IMG/VR virus record: IMGVR_UViG_3300025264_000047
Span: 1 to 35,140 of that record
Reading direction: 5' to 3' (one strand)
From: a virus
DNA length: 35,140 nucleotides
In this document: positions 29,528 through 35,140 of the stretch, in pieces
Position numbering within the stretch: the stretch's first letter is position 1
How the letters are laid out: the number at the start of each line of letters is the position of its first letter
Position numbers and translations under genes: made by a program
The notes under the pieces: model-generated
What the model saw: the letters and a program-made list of their open reading frames with translations, nothing else
What the model was told of the DNA's origin: nothing
Databases searched by the model: none

Positions 29528-30112
29528 TTAGCTATCAACAAATGGTGTGGCTAATGTTCCATCACCCATCAGGAATGCCTCAACCCACCAAGTGGTAGTG
29601 TTAACGCCAGTAAGTAATATCCATCCACCTGTTAACCAGCCTTGCTCCACCTCACCTAGATCAATAATGTCGTTAGAGGATGCCGGATGAAAATTATCTG
29701 TTTCGCCAATCTCGCCTGTATCAAACAGGAACGCCGTACCTAGAAACCCATCGGTTCCATCAGTCGTCGCTGTTTTGATCTGTCCCGCCCCAGTAAAGGT
29801 TGTTTCAACGAGAAATTTGTAAACGATTCCCGCTGCCGGAGTAGGCAACGTAACCACGATACCACCCGCTCTGTTAAAACCAAAAACGGTTCCAGTATCG
29901 GCTGATGTCAGAGTTTTTGTTGCTGCTGTGATTGACTCATAGTCAGAGAGGATGTTCGCCGCTCCGGTTAGCTTCAACGTACCCGAACCAGATACATTTC
30001 CGCTTGAGTCGATGTCGAAATTGTTTGTGACCGTGCCGGTTCCAGCAGCTTTACTGATTTGCTCAAAGCCGCCTTCAGACCTAACTGGGCCGTTAAAAGT
30101 TGTGTTAGCCAT
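29528..30112 (-). CDS. Fibre-like structural protein downstream of capsid
   Basis: The 194-residue protein starts MANTTFNGPVRSEGGFEQIS with AGGAG upstream. The opening (TTFNGPVRSEGGF, then TNNFDIDSSGNVSGSGTLKL) resembles the start of phage fibre and head-fibre proteins. Residues 60-190 are beta-rich (TGTVFGFNRAGGIVVTLPTP, GWILLTGVNTTTWWVEAF). There is no membrane segment. It is the first gene after the major capsid protein and is bounded on both sides by RNA hairpins. It is probably a capsid- or neck-attached fibre; the role is inferred from the N-terminal style. Confidence 0.8.
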   Translation of the reverse strand: MANTTFNGPVRSEGGFEQISKAAGTGTVTNNFDIDSSGNVSGSGTLKLTGAANILSDYESITAATKTLTSADTGTVFGFNRAGGIVVTLPTPAAGIVYKFLVETTFTGAGQIKTATTDGTDGFLGTAFLFDTGEIGETDNFHPASSNDIIDLGEVEQGWLTGGWILLTGVNTTTWWVEAFLMGDGTLATPFVDS

Positions 30113-30137
30113 GTCTTTCTCCTGTCTTGGCTAGTGT

Positions 30138-30157
30138 CTGCCGCATTATTGCGACAG
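30138..30157 (-). other. 8-bp hairpin upstream of fibre-like gene
   Basis: On the minus strand CTGTCGCA-ATAA-TGCGGCAG forms an 8-bp stem with one G-T pair and a four-base loop. It lies 18 bases before the AGGAG of the next gene and is not followed by a T run, so it looks more like an RNA stability, processing or regulatory element than a terminator. Confidence 0.6.
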
Positions 30158-30161
30158 TCAG

Positions 30162-30214
30162 GAAAAAGAGAGCGATAACTTACAAGTTATATCATATCAA
30201 GCAAGTACCGCTCC
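30162..30214 (-). terminator. Weak terminator-like structure after the major capsid gene
   Basis: On the minus strand GGAGCG (30214-30209) can pair with CGCTCT (30174-30169), enclosing an A+T palindrome (30175-30190, ATAACTTACAAGTTAT), and is followed by CTTTTTCC. The composite structure lies within the 118 bases between the capsid gene and the next gene. The long loop makes termination uncertain, and the inner palindrome could instead be a protein-binding site. Confidence 0.35.
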
Positions 30215-30230
30215 CCATATTCCGAGCTAA

Positions 30231-31166
30231 TTACGCACCCGGCGATCCGTACATTCCCAATGGATCACTCACCCCGAATGAGTACCTTTCTCTGGCTTTG
30301 TATCTCACATTGCCAGTATCGAAGTCACCGTCCATTGAAGTTTCCAACGCGGTACGCTCGAAGTGGCGCATACCATTTGGTACATCAGTAACGATGAACC
30401 AGGCATCCGAATCAGTCAGGTAATGATTGACCGAATAACCTTCAGGTACTGCTCCAAGACTACGCACAGCATTGATGTCATTATCAGCCGTAGCAACTCT
30501 TTGATCTGACTCAAGCAGTCGCGTAGCTGTAAACATCAAGGCCGGTGGCACCAACAACCGTTTCGGACGAGCCGCGATCAGAAGTCCACGCTCATCGGTC
30601 ACGGCAGCGATTGTTACGATTGCTGCCTCCAATGAGGTTTCGTTGAGATCTGCCGCCGTTGACGGACGGTTATCGTTCGTGCCTCCGCTGACGAGCGGAT
30701 GCCCGCCACCGCCGGTTACACCGTCACCGGACGCAGTGAAGAAATTAACTCCATCACCTGTCTGATAACTATTAGTGAAACCGTTGTTAAGCGGATTGAC
30801 AGCCTTAACCTGCTTCGTGTACGACATTGCACGAGCGAGTGCCTTGGTATAGCGAGCAGATAGCGAGTCATAAAGATTATCTTCCATCGCCTCCTCTGTA
30901 ATCGCGAATCCCATTGCAATCGTTTCGTGGTTGTATCGTGCCGTAAAGGCTTCCTGCGCTGAATCATATGAGATACCAGCACCTTCATCCTTCACCGGAG
31001 CAGCGTCAAACCCACTCAACTTCACTTCTTCTTCAAAAGAACGCTCAGATGAGTCCGTGTCATAAATGACAGTGTGCTCATCAGAGTACTTCTCATACTC
31101 CAGGCCAAAAAGGGCGTTAAGCCCCGGCAGGAGTTCTTTGAGCATCTGTGCTCTTGAAATAGCCAT
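30231..31166 (-). CDS. Major capsid protein
   Basis: The 311-residue protein starts MAISRAQMLKELLPGLNALFG with AAGGAG upstream. It resembles HK97-fold major head proteins of the Mu gpT-like type. An N-terminal arm precedes YDTDSSERSFEEEVKLSGFD and the conserved run FTARYNHETIAMGFAITEEA. Further blocks are DSLSARYTKALARAMSYTKQ, a Gly-rich loop (TASGDGVTGGGGHPL), an A-domain-like stretch (AAIVTIAAVTDERGLLIAAR, LLVPPALMFTATRLLESDQ) and the end RYKARERYSFGVSDPLGMYG. It follows scaffold and probable decoration genes, as in many phages. Assignment is strong. No N-terminal cleavable delta domain is evident; the separate scaffold gene fits that. Confidence 0.92.
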   Translation of the reverse strand: MAISRAQMLKELLPGLNALFGLEYEKYSDEHTVIYDTDSSERSFEEEVKLSGFDAAPVKDEGAGISYDSAQEAFTARYNHETIAMGFAITEEAMEDNLYDSLSARYTKALARAMSYTKQVKAVNPLNNGFTNSYQTGDGVNFFTASGDGVTGGGGHPLVSGGTNDNRPSTAADLNETSLEAAIVTIAAVTDERGLLIAARPKRLLVPPALMFTATRLLESDQRVATADNDINAVRSLGAVPEGYSVNHYLTDSDAWFIVTDVPNGMRHFERTALETSMDGDFDTGNVRYKARERYSFGVSDPLGMYGSPGA

Positions 31167-31178
31167 GCTAAGTTCTCC

Positions 31179-31757
31179 TTATATGCCTGTAGTATTGGTT
31201 AACTGATGCCCCGCATTAAAGCGGAAAATGCCATCAGTGTAGGTGTCACCAACCGTACTTTTCGGGCCGTCAACAAAATCGACGAGCCGAATCGGGAAGG
31301 TGTTGGTGGTTGCAACTGTCGAAGCATCACAAGCGTTCTTGCTCCTGCCAATGGTCGTTGATCCCGCCGTCTGAATGACGGAGAAATTAGCGCCCAAGCC
31401 AGTCTGAGCAATAGTAGCATCGCCCTGCATTTTGAACAGGACATCCGGGTCAATCAGCACATAACCTGCTGCGTCTGAAGCTGCCATTGAGGCAGGCCAA
31501 GTCTGATTAAACGTCAGTTGAGATGTACTCGAATCAGTATATTTACAACCTAGAAATATTCCTATAGAAGTTAGTGCAGAGGTTCCGGTATCCAATTCAA
31601 TCGTACCGGCTGTAACCAGCTTCACAAAATCTCCATAGAAAATAGCGGTGCCATACGCACTGGCAATCTTGATATGAACAACTTTTCCTGTAAAGGAGCC
31701 GCTGCTTGAACAAGTACCAACAGGTTCCGCACCATTTGGTGTCGCACTTGTAGCCAT
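31179..31757 (-). CDS. Probable capsid decoration protein
   Basis: The 192-residue protein starts MATSATPNGAEPVGTCSSSG with AGGAG upstream. It is rich in Thr, Ser, Gly and Ala, with beta-type stretches (GKVVHIKIASAYGTAIFYGD, GIFLGCKYTDSSTSQLTFNQ) and DPDVLFKMQGDATIAQTGLG in the middle. The order scaffold, small protein, this protein, major capsid protein fits a head-decoration protein. Its stop is 12 bases before the capsid gene ATG. The role is inferred from position and composition. Confidence 0.8.
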   Translation of the reverse strand: MATSATPNGAEPVGTCSSSGSFTGKVVHIKIASAYGTAIFYGDFVKLVTAGTIELDTGTSALTSIGIFLGCKYTDSSTSQLTFNQTWPASMAASDAAGYVLIDPDVLFKMQGDATIAQTGLGANFSVIQTAGSTTIGRSKNACDASTVATTNTFPIRLVDFVDGPKSTVGDTYTDGIFRFNAGHQLTNTTGI

Positions 31758-31790
31758 TTTGATTTCTCCTAATTGCTACTGTTAATATTA

Positions 31791-31806
31791 AAAGGCGTTA
31801 GCCTTT
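31791..31806 (-). terminator. Short hairpin with T run before decoration gene
   Basis: On the minus strand AAAGGC-TAAC-GCCTTT forms a 6-bp stem whose loop contains the TAA stop of the upstream gene; the T run continues for one more base and then AATATT. The short stem suggests weak or partial termination, or an mRNA end signal, between the 149-residue protein and the decoration gene. Confidence 0.45.
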
Positions 31807-32247
31807 CCCAAAGGTGGTGCGCGTACTTTTCTCCGGTCTCAACAAAGGCATACGCGGGTCGTTCTCTCTCATGTAGTTACTGTCCACAGATTCCATTTGT
31901 CTTCGTGCCACCTCATTAAAATGTTTTGTGCGTGCCTTCATTTTCTCTTCGGGCGCTTTGCACAAAAGTAACCCGCCCTGCTCAATATTCCCTTCAAACT
32001 GGGAATTGATATCAGAGGTAATTTTCAGTTCCGGATGATCATCCCTTTTTACGGGGACCCATCCTTCCCTGAATTTCCTAGATACGTTGGTATCATCAGT
32101 TTGGCCCAGCGTACTGGTTCTAATCCATCTGAATCTCCAACCATTCTGCGGATCTGGAGTCGGTAACACAGAAGATGGAATCCAAGAGTCATCCTCTCGG
32201 ACAAAATCTTCACGAGTATCGTGAGACCTATCGGTGCGCTCATCCAT
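31798..32247 (-). CDS. Small head-region protein of unknown function
   Basis: The protein is 149 residues from ATG 32247, which has AAGGAG at the right distance; an upstream ATG at 32277 lies inside the scaffold gene without a ribosome site. It starts MDERTDRSHDTREDFVRED and is very rich in Arg, Asp and Pro. SWIPSSVLPTPDPQNGWRFR and GGLLLCKAPEEKMKARTKHF mark the middle. The end has NYMRENDPRMPLLRPEKSTR. I recognise the style from genes between scaffold and capsid in aquatic phages, where no role is known. It overlaps the scaffold stop by eight bases. It could be a head assembly factor or minor capsid protein. Confidence 0.75.
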   Translation of the reverse strand: MDERTDRSHDTREDFVREDDSWIPSSVLPTPDPQNGWRFRWIRTSTLGQTDDTNVSRKFREGWVPVKRDDHPELKITSDINSQFEGNIEQGGLLLCKAPEEKMKARTKHFNEVARRQMESVDSNYMRENDPRMPLLRPEKSTRTTFGKG

Positions 32248-33349
32248 TTGCCATCTCCTTTGCAAGTTGTTTGGCATACTGATTATTCGTTAACCCCAGT
32301 CTCTTAGCGAGGGAGACTTGAGTGGACGTCAACCGCACTTTGCGTGGCCTTGCACCGTTATTCCTTGCGGACGGTGCAACAACCGACGTTGCCGAAGCTC
32401 TCCTGGTCGTCGCGGTCGCGGATTGTCCAGTTCCACCTTGATCCGACCAAGAGTAATTGGGAAATTGTTTCCGCATTCCCGTGTTAATGTAATCATAATA
32501 CTCATCCGATTTCAGATCCATATGAAGGTCGCCCTTTGCCGTTTCATGTAAGGCATAAGCAACCGCACTCATCAACTTTTCTTTAGGATCACCAAACCAT
32601 TTATTTTCCTCAGCCCACACTTTTTGCTTCTCATCAAGCTGCGGAGGCTTCTGGGCAGCAGCCTGCTGCTGAAGCTGTTGCTGATATGCAGCTTGTTGCT
32701 GTTGCTGATATGCAATTTGTTGCTGTTGCTGATAAGCCGCCTGCTGTTGCGCAAGCTGATTAGGGTCAGGTAAATTTCTTTCGTATTGCTCGGCTTCATT
32801 AAGCTCCGACTGCGCTCTGATCATATTCTCCTGCGCATCAACCACGTTATCAGTGTTGCCTTCTTCATAAGCCTTTCGATAACTTGATTTAGCTTTATCA
32901 ACTGCCAGTTTAGCCCGTTCTTTTACTTGCGTAATTAACGCACCTTCACCGCGCTGAATAAGAGCTTCCATCTCCTGATTTCTGCCAACCTGCTGTTGAG
33001 CGAAATTAACCGCTTCATCACGCAACCGTTGAGCTTCTTCCTTCTGACGACGCTCCTCATGCTGTGCAAAGCGCAGCTTATCAATACGCTTTTGAACTTT
33101 CTTGCTGTAACCATCCAGTTCCTTATCATCAGTATCCCCATAATCATCGCTATCAACAGACTTACTAGTCCTGGGGAAAGGACGATCTTCAAGAGGACGA
33201 TCATCCACAATCTCAATATCAAACTCGGACTTATTTTCGGTTTGATCTTCAGACCGCTTACCTATCTTCGTACGCACCCCAAAGAATTTTTCTTCTGCTG
33301 AATGCGTACCTTGTGCGCCGCTCTCAACGACATTTTCTGATTCGCTCAT
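32240..33349 (-). CDS. Scaffolding protein (capsid assembly)
   Basis: The 369-residue protein starts MSESENVVESGAQGTHSAEE and is very acidic through residue 80. A coiled coil follows (82-190, KVQKRIDKLRFAQHEERRQK), then a Gln/Ala/Tyr tract (199-233, AAYQQQQQ units). The next block is WAEENKWFGDPKEKLMSAVA (245-264) and the basic end KVRLTSTQVSLAKRLGLTNN can form a helix-turn-helix-like hook. Acidic head, coiled coil and small basic C-terminus match phage scaffolds, whose C-terminal hook binds the capsid protein. It lies between the GroES-like gene and the head genes, and its start overlaps the upstream stop (ATGA). The assignment is good but made without an alignment. Confidence 0.82.
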   Translation of the reverse strand: MSESENVVESGAQGTHSAEEKFFGVRTKIGKRSEDQTENKSEFDIEIVDDRPLEDRPFPRTSKSVDSDDYGDTDDKELDGYSKKVQKRIDKLRFAQHEERRQKEEAQRLRDEAVNFAQQQVGRNQEMEALIQRGEGALITQVKERAKLAVDKAKSSYRKAYEEGNTDNVVDAQENMIRAQSELNEAEQYERNLPDPNQLAQQQAAYQQQQQIAYQQQQQAAYQQQLQQQAAAQKPPQLDEKQKVWAEENKWFGDPKEKLMSAVAYALHETAKGDLHMDLKSDEYYDYINTGMRKQFPNYSWSDQGGTGQSATATTRRASATSVVAPSARNNGARPRKVRLTSTQVSLAKRLGLTNNQYAKQLAKEMANG

Positions 33350-33744
33350 ACCTTTACGATACCTCGCGGGTCTTCAACTACAGCTTCCACACTGTCATCA
33401 TTAATCAACCGAAATTCCTTGCCATGAACCATAAACCGCGTACCTGAATACGCACGCATCACGATCCAATCGCCCTTTTCACAAAACGGACCTGACGGGA
33501 AACGCTCGGCGTTTTTATAAGCATCCGGCCCCATAGCAATAACAAAGCCCACAATAGATCCCACCTCTTCGGTATGAATCGTTTGTTTCGCTTTAATAAT
33601 ACCGCCATCGGTTTTCTCATCTGGTTCGGGTAAGGCAATCAGTATCTTGTAACCTTTCGGCTTCGGCATCTGACTGGCTTTACGAGCACTTGCTTCATCA
33701 ATATCTATCGGCTCGGTTTTTACTGTTGCTAATGAACTAGCCAT
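33346..33744 (-). CDS. Phage GroES-like co-chaperonin
   Basis: The protein is 132 residues from ATG 33744, preceded by AAGGT; an ATG at 33792 is open but has no ribosome site. After a 30-residue lead it shows the GroES layout: KGYKILIALPEPDEKTDGGI (31-49), then a loop (KAKQTIHTEE) equivalent to the GroEL-binding mobile loop, VGSIVGFVIAMGPDAYKN, CEKGDWIVMRAYSGTRFMVH and FRLINDDSVEAVVEDP. Co-chaperonins cap the GroEL ring; T4 gp31 is the classic phage example needed for capsid folding. Its place next to scaffold and capsid genes supports the same use. Upstream are 63 bases with a short CCGC-ATAA-GCGG hairpin (33792-33803). Confidence in the family is high; the client is inferred. Confidence 0.88.
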   Translation of the reverse strand: MASSLATVKTEPIDIDEASARKASQMPKPKGYKILIALPEPDEKTDGGIIKAKQTIHTEEVGSIVGFVIAMGPDAYKNAERFPSGPFCEKGDWIVMRAYSGTRFMVHGKEFRLINDDSVEAVVEDPRGIVKV

Positions 33745-33807
33745 TAATAAAAAGACCTTGCACTGGAAAACGGCGTCCAGAGTCGCCTGCACCGCTTATG
33801 CGGAGAA

Positions 33808-34029
33808 TCATGTCCGCTCCAACCTTTCTTCGAGGTCAAGCAATTCCCGTTCCGCGAGGGCCAGTCCTTCAACCACTCCGCAACAACGGGCATATTCACT
33901 GTAATCCTTGCAAGCACCTGTACTCAGATGATCGCTACTTTCATTCATCATGCGCCGTAATTGCATCCGTAAATAGGCCAGCGTGTTATCCGGCGCTGGA
34001 TCAAGACGTTTAACAGCAGCATCATTCAT
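33808..34029 (-). CDS. Small helical protein after portal
   Basis: The 73-residue protein starts MNDAAVKRLDPAPDNTLAYL, overlapping the portal stop by eight bases (ATGAATGA). It is almost fully helical (LAYLRMQLRRMMNESSDHLS, VVEGLALAERELLDLEERLE) with two adjacent Cys (ARCCG). There is no membrane span. Small helical proteins in this place in phages may assist portal or packaging; the function is unknown. Confidence 0.75.
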   Translation of the reverse strand: MNDAAVKRLDPAPDNTLAYLRMQLRRMMNESSDHLSTGACKDYSEYARCCGVVEGLALAERELLDLEERLERT

Positions 34030-35140
34030 TCATTAAGTCCTTGGCAATATTCACGCCTACTTTCGCGCCCTCAATTTCCGACTTGGCAGCAATCTTTCTA
34101 CTTTCCAGTTCTTCCTTGGAATTCTCTGCCGCAATCTTCACACCCAGTTTTGCACGATCGGTACGTTCCTGTAAATCCAGTCTGGCACGTTCCAACTCAT
34201 CCTTACTTGCCGCTTTTTGGATATCAAGGTTAATTTTTGCCATTTCAGCTTGCGCCTTAGCCTGCGCTTCTTGTTGTTTAATTTCAAGTTCTTGGCGTTG
34301 CATTTGTAAAATCGGATCTTCCGCTTGTTCTTGCTGTTTTTGCATTTCAGCTTCTTTTTGGTCCTTACCAAGCAGTTGCTCAGCCGCTGGAGCCACTAAT
34401 TGCGACAACCGGTACTCAATATCATCAGGCAATGGTTCTTCTGGTGATGGTAATGGCACACCGAGTTCTTTTTCAATCTCACGGCGGTACTGGAAGGCCA
34501 CATGCTCGGAAATATGCGCTGACATCGCCGCCTCAGTCGCTTGAGCAGTCGGACTTTGACCGATCAACTCCAAAATCTTGGGATCTTGCACCAAAGAGAT
34601 GTGCGCCTGGATATGAGCTTCATGATCTTGATAAATAAAGGCTTTTACCGGCTCACCATTGATAATATGCATGTTTTCGGTGATAGGATCACTCGGATTA
34701 ATGACATCTTCATCAGGAATGATGTCTTCGGTGTCCCGAATACCCAAAACTTCCAGCATTTGCCGGTGTAACAGCGGTAAATCGTACATTTGCGGTGCCT
34801 GAGCAGCCAATTGTAACGCCGCCTGATATTGCATAATGCGTTGCGCCAGTGTTCCGGCGTTCGGATCGCTCACCGGAATGATATCAACGCGATCATCGAA
34901 GTCTTCGGTGGTCAATTCATCACCGATCAACTCATACGGGTACTCGGTGGGACCAAAATCACGAACAATGCCCGATAAAATGCGCAATTCCTTACGCATT
35001 GAGGCGTGTAAGCGGGCCTGCACCGCGCTCATCACCTTCATCGAGCGTTCTAAAATGGCTAATGTGGTGCCAACGGGTGCTTCGGCGTTCATATCCGCGA
35101 CTTTTACGTCCGCTGCGGAAGCAAACCGGCGTCCTTCCTC
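34022..35140 (-). CDS. Portal protein, C-terminal part (start outside window)
   Basis: The reading frame is open to the right edge (372 residues visible), so the gene starts beyond 35140 and the ATG at 35092 is internal. Visible blocks are EGRRFASAADVKVADMNAEA, PVGTTLAILERSMKVMSAVQ and ARLHASMRKELRILSGIVRD, which match portal proteins of P22-like and aquatic podoviruses. Residues after about 250 form a long coiled coil (QQQEQAEDPILQMQRQELEI and following Lys/Ala/Glu helices), usual for the portal barrel and C-terminal extension. The portal forms the 12-subunit ring through which DNA is packaged and leaves. Terminase genes probably lie just upstream, outside the window. The stop overlaps the next start. 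Confidence 0.88.
   Translation of the reverse strand, partial: EEGRRFASAADVKVADMNAEAPVGTTLAILERSMKVMSAVQARLHASMRKELRILSGIVRDFGPTEYPYELIGDELTTEDFDDRVDIIPVSDPNAGTLAQRIMQYQAALQLAAQAPQMYDLPLLHRQMLEVLGIRDTEDIIPDEDVINPSDPITENMHIINGEPVKAFIYQDHEAHIQAHISLVQDPKILELIGQSPTAQATEAAMSAHISEHVAFQYRREIEKELGVPLPSPEEPLPDDIEYRLSQLVAPAAEQLLGKDQKEAEMQKQQEQAEDPILQMQRQELEIKQQEAQAKAQAEMAKINLDIQKAASKDELERARLDLQERTDRAKLGVKIAAENSKEELESRKIAAKSEIEGAKVGVNIAKDLMNE

Noticed and set aside
30175-30190. Palindrome considered as a promoter or repressor operator
   Set aside because: A TTGATA box lies nearby, but the matching -10 is poor. A single A+T palindrome without a second copy is not enough for an operator call; it is kept only as part of a weak terminator-like structure.
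1-35140. tRNA genes, origins, attachment sites and integrase
   Set aside because: Gaps between genes are too short for tRNAs. No cloverleaf, integrase or iteron cluster was seen.

Overview
The window is the late (virion and lysis) region of a tailed double-stranded DNA phage, probably a P22-like short-tailed virus from an aquatic habitat. Every gene I accept lies on the minus strand, so transcription runs from 35140 towards 1. The genes are packed tightly, with many ATGA, GTGA or TGATG stop/start overlaps and good AGGAG-type ribosome sites. No ribosomal or tRNA gene, transposase, integrase, replication gene or host gene is visible. The virus/aquatic assignment rests on gene content (portal, scaffold, major capsid protein, P22 gp10-like hub, S74 tail fibre, lysozyme, giant polyvalent protein) and on recognised protein styles. 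The host cannot be named from the sequence.

Layout in the order of transcription. (1) 35140-30231, head module: portal protein (its N-terminus lies outside the window), a small protein, a GroES-like co-chaperonin, a scaffolding-type protein, a small head-region protein, a probable decoration protein and the major capsid protein. (2) 30112-24839, head-completion and connector module: fibre-like and structural proteins, a lysine/alanine-rich basic protein, a P22 gp4-like candidate, an SU10-type adaptor candidate, a Rossmann-like MptE/DUF115-type protein, and a repeat protein. (3) 24837-20939: a 957-residue tail fibre with an auto-cleaving S74 chaperone, a small protein and a 2OG-Fe(II) oxygenase. 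(4) 20928-19266, lysis cassette: a 57-residue membrane protein, a small soluble protein, a membrane-anchored coiled-coil protein and a lipoprotein (spanin-like pair), and a GH24 lysozyme. (5) 19243-1123, tail hub and ejection-type proteins: a Pro/Gln-rich protein, a P22 gp10-like hub, two small proteins, a 809-residue low-complexity protein, a GNAT-like protein, a 738-residue Gln-rich repeat protein, a 641-residue protein and a 2598-residue polyvalent protein with a zincin metallopeptidase motif. (6) 1097-1: a small unknown protein, a two-span membrane protein and two tandem related holin-like proteins, the last cut by the window edge.

How it fits together: the first module builds the procapsid, probably with phage-supplied GroES help. 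The second and third add the neck, tail and host-binding fibre. The large repetitive proteins from 16000 to 1123 look like internal or ejected virion proteins, by position and by composition (low complexity, membrane-active segments, peptidase). Holins are encoded at two places about 20 kb apart.

The most unusual observations are: the giant peptidase-containing polyvalent protein; an exact 9-residue aromatic period and an exact 54-residue period in one virion protein; an exact 84-residue super-repeat in the tail fibre; a short GGIV-type motif shared by several neighbouring virion proteins; and stable RNA hairpins placed between the capsid-region genes.
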